NCBI RefSeq assembly: GCF_023701525.1
Contig: NZ_JAMQAW010000036.1
Coordinates: forward strand, 426,683-490,682
Reading direction: 5' to 3'
DNA length: 64,000 nucleotides
From: Streptomyces albipurpureus
GTDB lineage: Bacteria > Actinomycetota > Actinomycetes > Streptomycetales > Streptomycetaceae
A program made the translations under genes and the position numbers. The notes under the pieces were generated by a model. That model searched no databases. It worked only from the letters and a program-made list of their open reading frames with translations, and was not told where the DNA came from. This document shows, piece after piece, positions 1-7,542 of the stretch (positions are counted from its first letter, which is position 1; the number at the start of each line of letters is the position of its first letter).

Positions 1-425
1 ATCACGAGGGTCTTGCGCTGCTCGCAGCGGTTGCGGTGGAGCATGGGCCGCACACCGACACCGGCGTAGGTGATGGCGACGCCGTGGTACTCCCTGCTGA
101 GGGGGCCGGCGCTGTACTCGGGGTCCAGCTTGATCCCTATCCGCGCCGCCGCAGCGGCCCACTGCTTCTTCAGGTGTTCGGTGGGTGCGACGACGGTCAC
201 CTGCTGAACGACATGGTGGTGCAGCAGCCAGGAGGCGAGGGTGAGCGCGAAGGTGGTCTTGCCGGCGCCGGGGGTGGCGACGGCGAGGAAGTCACGCGGC
301 TGTTCCTGGAGGTATCTCTCCATCGCTCCTTGCTGCCAGGCCCGCAGCTTGCTGGCAGTGCCCCAAGGGGCCCGGCCGGGGAAGGCGGGCGAGAGGTGGT
401 GGGAGTGGGAGGCGGTAGTAGTCAC
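1..425 (-). CDS. DEAD/DEAH box helicase, N-terminal 141 residues only
   Basis: The reading frame enters from the left edge, so only the N-terminus is present. The visible protein begins MTTTASHSHHLSPAF and reaches a Walker A motif (ATPGAGKTT) near residue 55. Motif Ia-like sequence (VVAPTEHLKKQW) and the strongly conserved GVRPMLHRNRCEQRKT stretch follow. This is the start of the actinobacterial superfamily 2 helicase family, an ATP-dependent nucleic-acid translocase whose substrate is not known to me. The GTG at 425-423 is preferred because GGAG lies just upstream and the protein then starts as family members do. In-frame GTG codons further upstream (for example in VPWTSVEPE) are possible alternatives. 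Motifs II-VI lie outside the window. Confidence 0.85.
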   Translation of the reverse strand, partial: MTTTASHSHHLSPAFPGRAPWGTASKLRAWQQGAMERYLQEQPRDFLAVATPGAGKTTFALTLASWLLHHHVVQQVTVVAPTEHLKKQWAAAAARIGIKLDPEYSAGPLSREYHGVAITYAGVGVRPMLHRNRCEQRKTLV

Positions 426-736
426 GGTCTCCGGTTCGACGCTCGTCCAGGGCACGACGCAGCGGGGGGTGCCACGGGTGGTGTACGGGTATGACAACCG
501 GGCCACCCTACCTGTGTGACCGCGCGGGCCCGGCCCGGACGGGGCCGCGCGTGAGGGGTGAGACGGGCCTCACAGAGAGCCGTCCAGGGCGGGGCGTTGG
601 GCCTTGAACGGGCCGAGCCCACCAGGCCGAATCTGGACGAAAGTTCATTAATCAAACATTCTTCTGGGGTGATCCCGCTGCGGTTACGCAGCCCTGGTGT
701 CGGGCCCTCACGGGGTTTCAGCGTGCTGTCGGGACC
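426..736. other. Intergenic region, helicase upstream / MFS downstream
   Basis: No coding frame is convincing here. An AT-richer patch (attcattaatcaaacattc) near 642-662 could be part of the helicase promoter. An 11-bp direct repeat, cctcacggggt, occurs at 706-716 and 735-745; the second copy spans the stop codon of the MFS gene. Confidence 0.5.
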
Positions 737-2212
737 TCACGGGGTCTGCGGAACCCGCACCCTGGTCGACACCCAGGCCCCCACCAGGGCGACCAAGGCC
801 ATCGGCAGGAACACCACCGCGAAGGCCGCCGGGTGCGAGGCCCCGGCGCCGCTCACCGCCCCGTGGCCGGCGACCGATCCACCGCCGAGCGCCGCGAAGG
901 CCGCGCCTCCCGCCGCGAGAAGGATCACGTTGGACAGACCGTCCGAGATCTGGAGCGAAGCCGAGTTCGAACCGGCCTCTTCCGGCTCGGAGAGCTTCAG
1001 CAGCATCACGCTCGTGGAGGCGATCACCATGCCCATGCCGAAGCAACCGATCGCCCAGGAGACGGCCGCCATCCACACCGGCACCCAGTCGATCAGTACG
1101 GTCGGCGCACCCGCGATCGCCACGGCGACCAGCACCATCCCGAACACCATCAGCCGCTCCCGATGGGGCTCCATGCGCGTCCTGGACTGAAGGAACGAAC
1201 CCAGGGCCCAGGTCACGCCGCCCGCGGCGAGGGAGAAGCCGGCCATCGTCGGGGACAGTCCGCGCTGGGTGACCAGCATCAGCGGAACAAAGGACTCCGC
1301 GGCGATGAAGGAGCCGGCGGAGATGCCCCGCAGCAGCACGACGGACGGCAGCCCGCGGGCCGCGCGGTAGGTGCCCTTGGGCAGCAGCCCGAGGACCGCG
1401 GGCACCAGGAGCGCAGCGCCGACGGCGGCCGGCAGCAGGGAGAGCCACTTCAGGTCCTGCGCAGCGAACTGGAGCAGCGCGGCGCCCAACGAAATACCGA
1501 GGGCCAGCCGGATGCGGTGGGCGTCGAAGCTCCCACGCGTGGCCGAGGGATCGGCGGGGCCGGACGCCATGCGTCGGATCGCGGGCAGCGCGAGGGCGAG
1601 CGGGAAGACGACGAGCACGGGGATGCCGACGAAGACCCAGCGCCAGCCGAGTTGCTCGGTGACCGTCCCGGAGGCGAGCGGGCCGACCACCGAGGGGATC
1701 ACCCAGCTCGCGGCGAAGGCGGCGAGGATCGCGGGCCGCAGCCGCTCCGGGTAGGCCCGTCCGATGACGACATACAGCGCGACGATCACCATGCCGCCGC
1801 CGAGCCCCTGGACCGCCCGCCCGAGGATGAACAGCCACATCGTGTTGGCGGTTCCGGAGAGCAGCAGCCCGACGGCGAAGGCGGATATACCGGTGGCCAG
1901 GGGCCGCAGGGGTCCGTCGCGGTCCGCCCACTGCCCGGAGAGGACCATGGCGAAGAGGCTGGTGGTGAAGTAGGAGGAGAAGGCGAAGGCATACAGTCCG
2001 ATGCCGTTCAGCTCTCGGGCGGCAACGGGCATCGCCGTGCCCACGGCGGTCGCCTCGAAGGCGATCAGCAGGACGACGGAGACGATCCCCACACTGAGTG
2101 CCCGATAGTCCCGCCCTAGTACCCCGCCCTGGAGCTGCTGGTCGATCGGCTGGACATCGGGGGCAGGGGTCGGTGTCGTGACTTCGGCGTCACGGGGTTC
2201 CAGGGCGGTCAT
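737..2212 (-). CDS. MFS transporter, drug-efflux type
   Basis: A 491-residue integral membrane protein with about 12-14 hydrophobic segments, beginning near residue 38 (LSVGIVSVVLLIAFEATAVG). The loop sequence GQWADRDGPLRP sits where the MFS signature lies, and LGRAVQGLGGGMVIVALYVVIGRAYPERLRP is the motif typical of DHA-type proton-coupled exporters. It probably exports a hydrophobic small molecule by proton antiport; the substrate cannot be inferred. The first 35 residues are a hydrophilic cytoplasmic tail. The ATG is at 2212; an internal GTG (VTTPTPAPD) is a possible later start. It appears to be monocistronic, and no regulator gene is adjacent. Confidence 0.9.
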   Translation of the reverse strand: MTALEPRDAEVTTPTPAPDVQPIDQQLQGGVLGRDYRALSVGIVSVVLLIAFEATAVGTAMPVAARELNGIGLYAFAFSSYFTTSLFAMVLSGQWADRDGPLRPLATGISAFAVGLLLSGTANTMWLFILGRAVQGLGGGMVIVALYVVIGRAYPERLRPAILAAFAASWVIPSVVGPLASGTVTEQLGWRWVFVGIPVLVVFPLALALPAIRRMASGPADPSATRGSFDAHRIRLALGISLGAALLQFAAQDLKWLSLLPAAVGAALLVPAVLGLLPKGTYRAARGLPSVVLLRGISAGSFIAAESFVPLMLVTQRGLSPTMAGFSLAAGGVTWALGSFLQSRTRMEPHRERLMVFGMVLVAVAIAGAPTVLIDWVPVWMAAVSWAIGCFGMGMVIASTSVMLLKLSEPEEAGSNSASLQISDGLSNVILLAAGGAAFAALGGGSVAGHGAVSGAGASHPAAFAVVFLPMALVALVGAWVSTRVRVPQTP

Positions 2213-2385
2213 AGCCCAAGGGTAAGGGGCGTAAAAGGCCTTGAACCCTGTCGCAGGGCGGGACCTGTCCTGGTCCGTTGGTCGTACGACTATGAACGCC
2301 TTGTGGCAGGTGTATTGCAGTGAGCCCAGATGTCTTGAGAGTGGAGCGAGGTGCGGCTTACGGTCTTACCAGTCGCACAACGCTT

Positions 2386-2460
2386 GACCGCGTGCCCGAG
2401 AGGCTCAGGGACTCGACTGCAACTCGAGTTACGCCGGTTCGAATCCGGTCGCGGTCTCCA
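2386..2460 (+). tRNA. tRNA-Cys (GCA)
   Basis: A complete cloverleaf can be drawn. The acceptor stem GACCGCG/CGCGGTC is perfect. The anticodon stem CTCGA/TCGAG encloses the loop CTGCAAC, giving anticodon GCA. The T arm is GCCGG-TTCGAAT-CCGGT. The discriminator is T, the hallmark identity base of tRNA-Cys, and CCA is encoded at 2458-2460. Its 3' end is followed after a few bases by a long stem-loop. Confidence 0.93.
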
Positions 2461-2466
2461 GGCCGG

Positions 2467-2519
2467 GATGTCCCGAACTCCGGGGTACAGGACTTCTGTA
2501 CCCCGGAGTTCGGGACGTC
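2467..2519 (+). terminator. Long stem-loop immediately after tRNA-Cys
   Basis: A perfect 20-bp inverted repeat (2470-2489 with 2497-2516) with a 7-base loop, ggacttc, can be extended by three more pairs including one G-U wobble. It starts within 10 bases of the tRNA 3' end, so it probably ends the tRNA transcript. There is no clear T-run, as is common in streptomycete terminators. Confidence 0.75.
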
Positions 2520-2907
2520 TTGGATCCTGCCGCCAGGCCCCGGCCGGTGCCGCTCCCAGGACACCGGGGTTCCGGCCTTCCGTAGGGGCCGCGCAGCCCG
2601 CTTTCCGTACGCCTACGCCCACAAGGTCCCGTCCTCGATACGGGTTTCCTGAGCGCGCCTGGGGGCCTTCGGACCCTCCCCGACCAGATCGCGTGCCTCT
2701 CTTCTCCCCCGCTCAGATCCGCGATGGTGAGAGGACTCACAACCTCGGGCAGCCTCGGGTCACCGCTGACCGCATCGCGCCGCCCGCCTGGTCCGGGCCA
2801 TGGATGCGACTGACGCGCGCCAGGGGCAGCGGTCGTCGTCGGTGCCGGTGTCAGTACCGGTGTCAGTACCGGTGCCGGTGTACGAGGGGGCCAGCCGGGG
2901 TTAGCCC
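2520..2907. other. Gene-free stretch between tRNA and transposon remnant
   Basis: I see no credible gene. The only structure is a 12-bp tandem repeat (three copies, consensus gtcagtaccggt) at 2838-2873. Open frames on either strand lack family resemblance and a ribosome site. Confidence 0.5.
2838..2873. repeat. Three 12-bp tandem repeats
   Basis: The units are gtcggtgccggt, gtcagtaccggt and gtcagtaccggt, followed by a degenerate fourth copy. They lie just outside the left inverted repeat of the transposon remnant. Confidence 0.7.
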
Positions 2908-2934
2908 AGCAGGGGCAGTGGGATGACCTTGGAG
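2908..2934 (+). repeat. Left inverted-repeat arm of the element
   Basis: This reads aGCAGGGGcAGTGGGATGAc followed by CTTGgAG, and matches the complement of 6025-6051 with four mismatches. It lies just beyond the 3' end of the recombinase remnant. Confidence 0.55.
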
Positions 2935-3084
2935 AATCAGCTGTGCGGTTCGGCGAAGAGGTCTTCGGCGGGTTCGTGCTCGTCGTCCTGGCCGTCGTGA
3001 TCGGTCCAGGCTCCGAAGGGTCTGGGCAGGCCGGGATCGTCGGCGCCGAACTGGAAGGCGCCGCCCTTGAGCCGGTGTTCGCCG

Positions 3085-3378
3085 GGGATCACCGGGTGCC
3101 CGCTTTGAGCTGGGCGGGGATCGGCTGGCGCGGAGCTCCTGCGGGTCGGGGATGCGGTTGGAGAGGGTGCCGGGGCTGACGCCGAGGAGCTTGGCGATCG
3201 AGTGATCGAGTTCTCGGGGTTGGGGAGCATGTCGCGGGCGGCTTGATGATGTCCGCGTTGACGACGGTTGGCCGGCCGCCGACTTGGCGCGGGCGCGGGC
3301 GGCGGCCGGGCCCTCGCGGGTGCCGGAGACGATCAGCTCTCTGAATGATCGGCGTCCGGCGGCCGCCCCGAACACCAG
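3085..3378 (-). pseudogene. Serine recombinase (resolvase/invertase) C-terminal remnant
   Basis: Pieces of a resolvase C-terminus are recognisable but spread over three frames. One frame carries FRELIVSGTREGPAAARARAK. The next carries GRPTVVNADIIK, then ARDMLPNPENSIT, and the first frame returns with IAKLLGVSPGTLSNRIPD. Together they match the end of the catalytic domain, the E-helix and the DNA-binding helix-turn-helix of site-specific serine recombinases. At least three frameshifts are needed, and the N-terminal catalytic domain with its serine is missing: the remnant begins where the neighbouring SnoaL-like gene ends. Downstream, the open frame ending at 2937 (GAFQFGADDPGLPRPFGAW) is unrecognised. 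Confidence 0.8.
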
Positions 3379-3406
3379 GATCGCCTCTGCGACGGGAGCC
3401 GGAGCG

Positions 3407-3763
3407 TCAGACCTGGTTGTTCCACATGCGGAACATGCTGCATCGGCCGTTCTTGTCGAACGTCACGGTCCACAGGTTGGCGAATGTGCCTAGTTCCCTG
3501 TACCGGCCGGTGCCCGCACTGGCGGCGGTGTCCCCGTTGATAGTGAGGATGGTCCACTCGAAGTCCCAGCCGCCCTCCTGCCAGGGGACGCGACTGAGCC
3601 ACCCATCGACGATCGCCTCGCGGCCGATCCAGTTGGTCTCGTAGGGCCATTCGTGGGACTCGGCCTGCGAGGTGAACAGCACGGTGATGTCCTTCCTGCC
3701 ATGGGTGGTCCAGGCCCGCGCATAGCCTTGCACCCAGGTGCGGACCTGCTGCCCGGTCACCAT
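3407..3763 (-). CDS. SnoaL/NTF2-like fold protein
   Basis: A 118-residue soluble protein. Its spacing of aromatic residues (WVQGYARAWTTHGRKDITVLF, then EWPYETNWIGREAIVDGWLSR, then FEWTILTINGDTAAS) fits a cone-shaped NTF2/SnoaL-like domain. Such domains act as small hydrolases, isomerases or ligand binders; no catalytic set can be assigned here. The ATG at 3763 has AAGGA 8 bases upstream, and longer upstream frames belong to the antisense of the SDR gene. It lies 35 bp downstream of the SDR gene on the same strand and is probably co-transcribed with it. Confidence 0.8.
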   Translation of the reverse strand: MVTGQQVRTWVQGYARAWTTHGRKDITVLFTSQAESHEWPYETNWIGREAIVDGWLSRVPWQEGGWDFEWTILTINGDTAASAGTGRYRELGTFANLWTVTFDKNGRCSMFRMWNNQV

Positions 3764-3798
3764 CTGTTCTGTCCTTCCGTGCTGTGCCGCCGTGCTGC

Positions 3799-4542
3799 TC
3801 AGCCTTGGGCGGTGGGCCGGACGACGAGTTCGTTGACGTCGACCTCGGCGGGCTGGGAGATCGCGAAGAGAACCGCTTCGCCGATCGCGGCGGCGGGGAT
3901 GGCGATGTCCATCTGCCCCTCGACCGCGTCCCTGACCGTTCCGTCGGCGATGGACGCGGTCAGCTCGCTTCGGGTCAGGCCCGGACTGATCACGGTGACC
4001 CGCACGTCCCGGCTCTCCTGGCGCAGGCCCTCCGACAGGGCGCGCACCGCGTGCTTGGTCGCGGCGTAGACGGCCGCGGTCGGATCGACCCGCAGTCCGG
4101 AGACGGAGGAGATGTTCACGATGTGCCCGGAGCCCTGGGCGTTCATGATCGGCAGGACGGCGGCGATGCCGTGCAGGACCCCGCGCAGGTTCACGTCGAT
4201 CATCTGGTTCCACTCATCGACGCGCAGCGCGTCCAGGCGCGAGAGCGGCATCACGCCCGCGTTGTTGACCAGGACGTCGAGGTGCCCGTACCGGTCGTGG
4301 GCGGCCCGGACGAAGGCGGCCACACTGGCCGGGTCGGTCACGTCCAGTTCGTGCGCGAGGGCGCTGCCGGACTGGGCCTCGATCTCCTTGGCGAGGAGGG
4401 CGAGGCGGCCGGCGCGCCGCGCTCCCAGAACCACGTGGTGGCCGGCGGCTGCGAGCCGCCTGGCCGTGGCCTCGCCGATGCCGCTGCTGGCCCCGGTGAT
4501 CAGGACCACCTTCGGGACGGGAGTGGTGGACGGGTTGGTCAT
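3799..4542 (-). CDS. SDR-family NAD(P)-dependent oxidoreductase
   Basis: A 247-residue classical short-chain dehydrogenase. It has the dinucleotide motif TGASSGIG (16-23), the NNAG motif (93-96), catalytic Ser about 146 (NISSVSG) and the YxxxK pair Y159/K163 (YAATK). The ARR after the second beta strand suggests NADP preference. The C-terminus (EVDVNELVVRPTAQG) is typical of the YdfG-like group acting on hydroxy-acid or carbonyl substrates. It is transcribed away from the MmyB-type regulator at 4680 and shares a 137-bp intergenic region with it, an arrangement in which the regulator commonly controls the dehydrogenase. Confidence 0.93.
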   Translation of the reverse strand: MTNPSTTPVPKVVLITGASSGIGEATARRLAAAGHHVVLGARRAGRLALLAKEIEAQSGSALAHELDVTDPASVAAFVRAAHDRYGHLDVLVNNAGVMPLSRLDALRVDEWNQMIDVNLRGVLHGIAAVLPIMNAQGSGHIVNISSVSGLRVDPTAAVYAATKHAVRALSEGLRQESRDVRVTVISPGLTRSELTASIADGTVRDAVEGQMDIAIPAAAIGEAVLFAISQPAEVDVNELVVRPTAQG

Positions 4543-4679
4543 GGTCTGCCCTTCGACATGTCGACGGCCGCGTCGGACGTCGACCGGTCCTTGTCAGCAT
4601 GGAGCCAATCCGGCACGGGCGGCAGGACGGGTCTTCCTGGGTGTGCGACTCCCAGGAACCGGCGACGTACGATCCCGGC

Positions 4680-5492
4680 ATGAGCGGCAACGAACTGGGG
4701 GAATTCCTGCTGTCGCGTCGCTCCCGCCTCAGCCCGGCCGACGTGGGCATTCCCCACTCCCCGGGCCGCCGGGTCAGCGGACTGCGGCGCGAGGAGGTCG
4801 CCGTCCTGGCCGGGGTCAGCGCCGACTACTACGCCCGTCTGGAGCAAGGCCGCGAACGGCACCCCTCCGGTCAGGTACTCGACGCCCTCGCCCGGGCACT
4901 GCACCTCGATGCCGACGCCTGGTGGCACGCCTACCGCCTCGCCGGCCTCGTGCCCGAACCCGCCCCCGGCGAGGAACGGGTCGCCCCCGAGCTCCTGCGG
5001 CTGATGGACGCCTTCCCGACGGCCGTGGCCTACGTGGTCAACCGGCGCCTGGACATCCTCGCCTCGAACACTCTGGCCGACGCGCTGCTCTCCCCGCTCG
5101 CGAACCCGCGGAGCATGGCCCGCTCCCTGTTCTGCGACCCCGTAGCCCGGGACCTGTTCGCCGACTGGCCCACCGTGGCCCGCGACACCGTCGCCGCGCT
5201 GCGGCAGGCCTATGGACTGGAACGCCACGCCCCCAGCACCACCGCCCTGATCGACGGTCTCCTCGCCGAGAGCGAAGACTTCACGGCCCTGTGGAGAAAC
5301 CAGGACGTCACCCGCCTGGGCAGCAAGACCAAGACGTTCAACCACCCGACAGGCGGGCAGCTGACCCTCGTCTACCAGACCTTCGACGTCCAGGACGCGC
5401 CCGGCCAGCAACTCCTGGTCGGCACCGCAGAGCCCGGAAGCCCCGACGCCCAACGCCTGGCTCTGCTCGACTGCTCGTGGCCGACCGGGTAG
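4680..5492 (+). CDS. XRE-family regulator with MmyB-like ligand-binding domain
   Basis: A 270-residue transcription factor. Residues 1-75 form a helix-turn-helix domain (RVSGLRREEVAVLAGVSADYYARLEQGR) and the rest is an MmyB-like domain (AYVVNRRLDILASNTLADALL; the fold resembles a PAS-like ligand pocket). Members often repress an adjacent divergent SDR gene, exactly the layout here. The ATG at 4680 gives the family-typical start MSGNELGEFL; the upstream in-frame extension overlaps the promoter region. The gene is intact inside the decayed transposon. Confidence 0.92.
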   Translation: MSGNELGEFLLSRRSRLSPADVGIPHSPGRRVSGLRREEVAVLAGVSADYYARLEQGRERHPSGQVLDALARALHLDADAWWHAYRLAGLVPEPAPGEERVAPELLRLMDAFPTAVAYVVNRRLDILASNTLADALLSPLANPRSMARSLFCDPVARDLFADWPTVARDTVAALRQAYGLERHAPSTTALIDGLLAESEDFTALWRNQDVTRLGSKTKTFNHPTGGQLTLVYQTFDVQDAPGQQLLVGTAEPGSPDAQRLALLDCSWPTG

Positions 5493-5662
5493 CACCACCG
5501 TTGGTGAGCCGGGCGGTTCATCTGGTGCCGGTAGGTGGCGCCGGTCTGAGCGGCATGACCGGATGCTGCCCTTCACCGCCCCACCGGCGTCGGCACTCAC
5601 CCGGGCCGGGGCTGCGGCGAGCGGGGCTGCTGGGGCCCGCTGTGTTCCCGGCCGGATGCCCG

Positions 5663-5875
5663 TCATGCCGCTGCTGCCTTCTCGTCGTCGCCGAGCACGC
5701 TGAAGTCGACATCCAGGCGCGCCTCGTAGTCGTCGGGGGTGATGCCGATCTCGTGGGAGTCCGCGGCCTCCTCCGCCAAGGCCCGTTCGTCCTCGGACGG
5801 TGTGAAGAACACATACAGCTCACGCGCGGTGATCAGCCGCTTGAACCGCGGGTACCCGGCCCGCTCGATCGACAT
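5663..5875 (-). pseudogene. Tn3-family transposase N-terminal fragment fused to unrelated tail
   Basis: The first 35-40 residues (SIERAGYPRFKRLITAREL, then YVFFTPSEDERALAEEAADSHE) match the N-terminus (DUF4158 region) of streptomycete Tn3-family transposases, which are normally about 1000 residues long. After that the frame continues for about 28 residues (IGITPDDYEARLDVDFSVLG) with no resemblance I recognise, then stops. All catalytic DDE residues are absent. This is a truncated remnant, or a chimera created by deletion. Confidence 0.65.
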
Positions 5876-6024
5876 CCCCACCCCACCCGATACCCAGCCC
5901 CTGCCGGACACGCCGTACGCACCCGAGCGAGATCACCGCGGCGTCGGCGCCGGGGGAGGATCGGCACAGCGGAACCCGGGACAGGGCCAAGCCTCCGGTG
6001 GTAGGCCCGGAACGCGGTACACGC

Positions 6025-6051
6025 CTTCAAGATCATCCCACTCCCCCTGCG
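6025..6051 (-). repeat. Right inverted-repeat arm of the element
   Basis: Read on the minus strand, this is cGCAGGGGgAGTGGGATGAt followed by CTTGaAG, matching 2908-2934 at 23 of 27 positions in opposite orientation. A GGGGTT lies about 20 bases further out (6073-6068), as it does at the left end. Confidence 0.55.
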
Positions 6052-6085
6052 GGGCTCACCTTGGCTGAACCCCTACGAGGAGGGC

Positions 6086-6631
6086 TCAGGCCACCGCCGC
6101 CTCCGGCAGCCGGGACAGGATCTCCTCGACCGTCTGCTTCGGAGTCCGCTCACTGGTGTCGAGCCAGAGCCCCACCCGCGGTGTCCGCTCCCGCAGCTCC
6201 CCATCCAGCGCCTCCACCGTCCACCCCTCCCCGTAGCCCGTCTTCGACCGGCCCGCCTCCCTGGCCCTGACAGCACTGGGGTGCGGGGCGAGCACCACCA
6301 CATACAGCGGTCGGGTGCGGACCAGGGCGGTGTACGCGGCCAGCTCATCGCCGATGACGATGTCCTGGACCACGGCCGTGAACCCCGCCTCCGCGTAGGT
6401 GTCCGCGGTCAGGGCGGAGAGTCGGTGGCGCAGGCGTAGCTGTGCGAAGGCCGAGGGGTCGCCGTCGGGGCGCATCTCCACCCGCCCGGAGACGACCATC
6501 CGCCGGAAGGCGTCCCCCCGGACATGAGCGGCCCTCGGTAGCCGCTCGGCCAGTGCCTGGGCAACCGTGGACTTGCCGGAGGCCATGATCCCGGTGATGA
6601 GGACGACGGAGGACTGCAAGGGTTCACTCAT
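6086..6631 (-). CDS. AAA/kinase-like P-loop protein
   Basis: A 181-residue soluble protein with Walker A GIMASGKST (14-22) near the N-terminus. LPRAAHVRGDAFRRMVVSGR follows, the nucleotide-kinase/phosphotransferase arrangement in which a conserved Asp acts on the acceptor. The hydrophobic strand PLYVVVLAPHPSAVRAREAGR is like the base-binding lid of chloramphenicol phosphotransferase-like and gluconate-kinase-like enzymes. It probably phosphorylates a small molecule; the substrate is unknown. The ATG at 6631 gives the standard family length, and the gene appears to be transcribed alone. Confidence 0.8.
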   Translation of the reverse strand: MSEPLQSSVVLITGIMASGKSTVAQALAERLPRAAHVRGDAFRRMVVSGRVEMRPDGDPSAFAQLRLRHRLSALTADTYAEAGFTAVVQDIVIGDELAAYTALVRTRPLYVVVLAPHPSAVRAREAGRSKTGYGEGWTVEALDGELRERTPRVGLWLDTSERTPKQTVEEILSRLPEAAVA

Positions 6632-6747
6632 GCGAGGACGCTAACCATCCCCGCCGCCACTCTCACACCGGTTTCTTGGGCACTTCCCCGGAAGCGCCCA
6701 AGGCGCGGGCGGATTACCGGACTACATGACATCTAGCTACTGAACGT

Positions 6748-6822
6748 GTGTCTGCTCAACGCGTGCCTACTCAACTCGCTTCTACTCAACGCGCGTCCAA
6801 TCAACGCGCGTCTCATCAACTA
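6748..6822. repeat. Five 15-bp tandem repeats overlapping a stop codon
   Basis: Five contiguous 15-bp units (6748-6762, 6763-6777, 6778-6792, 6793-6807, 6808-6822) share the consensus gcgtctactcaacgc. The last unit supplies the stop codon (cta, minus strand) of the lipoprotein gene. Read on the minus strand, the consensus GCGT-N7-ACGC can form small hairpins. The array lies in the 3' untranslated region of the ESX-like operon and may affect termination or RNA stability. Confidence 0.85.
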
Positions 6823-7542
6823 CGTGGGCGTCGGCTTGAGAACCACCGGCTTGAGTACGGGTGTCTCGGTCAAGCCGCCGTTCCCAGCACAACCAAGCCT
6901 CTTGGCGACGGCGAACGCGGCTGCGTTGAGCACGGTCATATTGGCCTTGCTCAATTCACCGACATCCCCTCTCGGTTCCAGTCTGACCCGCAGCACTCCG
7001 CTCACCACCGCGGGATCGTCCGAGGTACTGCCCATCTTCGAACTGGCGCAGGGAAAATACAGAGCGGCATAGTCGTTCCCGGCCAGCGCACGTCGACCGA
7101 GCGAATAGGACGTCAGTTGCGGTGCTTGGTCGGTGCTGTCGAGGGACTCACCGTCGTCCAGCGCGAACCGCAACGACATATCGTCCAGGTCGGAGGGTCC
7201 ACCTGCGTAGATATGGCAGAGGCTGGAATCCTTCCCCTTGCTCGGACCGGACAGTTCATAGTCGGACACGATGTTGGAGACCGTCTTGTCAAGGCCGTCC
7301 CCGACACTGTTCTGCGCGAATCGATCCGCTTTGGTGACCTTCGCCAGGGCCTCGCGTGCGCCGGGTGAGGCGAAGGTCCCCTCGCAGATCTCGCCGGCAC
7401 CGACCATGGCCTGGTCCGAGCCCTCCGCCCCACCGCCGTCGCCGTCCTTCCCCGAACAGGAGGTGAGAGAGAGACCGAGCACCCCCACGAGGATTGCCGA
7501 TGTCATAGCCTTCCACGCCTTGATGGCCTTCACATCCCTCAT
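6820..7542 (-). CDS. Lipoprotein of the ESX-like operon
   Basis: A 240-residue secreted lipoprotein. A short basic N-terminus and a hydrophobic stretch (AMTSAILVGVLGLSLTSC) end in a lipobox cysteine at about residue 29, followed by a Gly/Asp-rich linker (SGKDGDGGG). The mature part contains about four cysteines, including CEGTF and CHIYAGG, and resembles uncharacterised actinobacterial lipoproteins. Its start overlaps the stop of the 771-residue gene by 4 nt (ATGA), so the two are translationally coupled. Anchored outside the membrane, it may receive or modify the secreted partner. I do not recognise a family. Confidence 0.82.
   Translation of the reverse strand: MRDVKAIKAWKAMTSAILVGVLGLSLTSCSGKDGDGGGAEGSDQAMVGAGEICEGTFASPGAREALAKVTKADRFAQNSVGDGLDKTVSNIVSDYELSGPSKGKDSSLCHIYAGGPSDLDDMSLRFALDDGESLDSTDQAPQLTSYSLGRRALAGNDYAALYFPCASSKMGSTSDDPAVVSGVLRVRLEPRGDVGELSKANMTVLNAAAFAVAKRLGCAGNGGLTETPVLKPVVLKPTPT

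Larger units (their letters stand above)
2897..6073. mobile_element. Degenerate Tn3-family-like element carrying three cargo genes
   Basis: An imperfect inverted repeat (2908-2934 against the complement of 6025-6051; 23 of 27 bases match) brackets this interval. Both arms are preceded on their outer side by GGGGTT. Inside are a frameshifted serine-recombinase remnant next to the left arm and a Tn3-transposase N-terminal remnant near the right arm. Between them lie an intact SnoaL-like gene, an SDR gene and a divergent XRE regulator. Recombinase plus transposase plus inverted ends suggests an old Tn3-type insertion whose mobility genes decayed while the cargo survived. No target duplication was verified, so the boundaries are inferred. 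Confidence 0.5.

Noticed and set aside
2290..2622. Minus-strand frames across the tRNA (for example ...RPRPDSNRRNSSCSRVPEPL...)
   Set aside because: This is the typical false protein read from the antisense of a tRNA gene; the tRNA itself is clear.
2863..3375. Single 170-residue protein covering the recombinase remnant
   Set aside because: Recognisable resolvase blocks occur in three different frames, so no single frame encodes a functional protein.
6746..7072. Plus-strand 108-residue frame with LLNA-like five-residue repeats
   Set aside because: It arises from the 15-bp DNA repeats and the antisense of the lipoprotein gene, with no ribosome site and no family resemblance.
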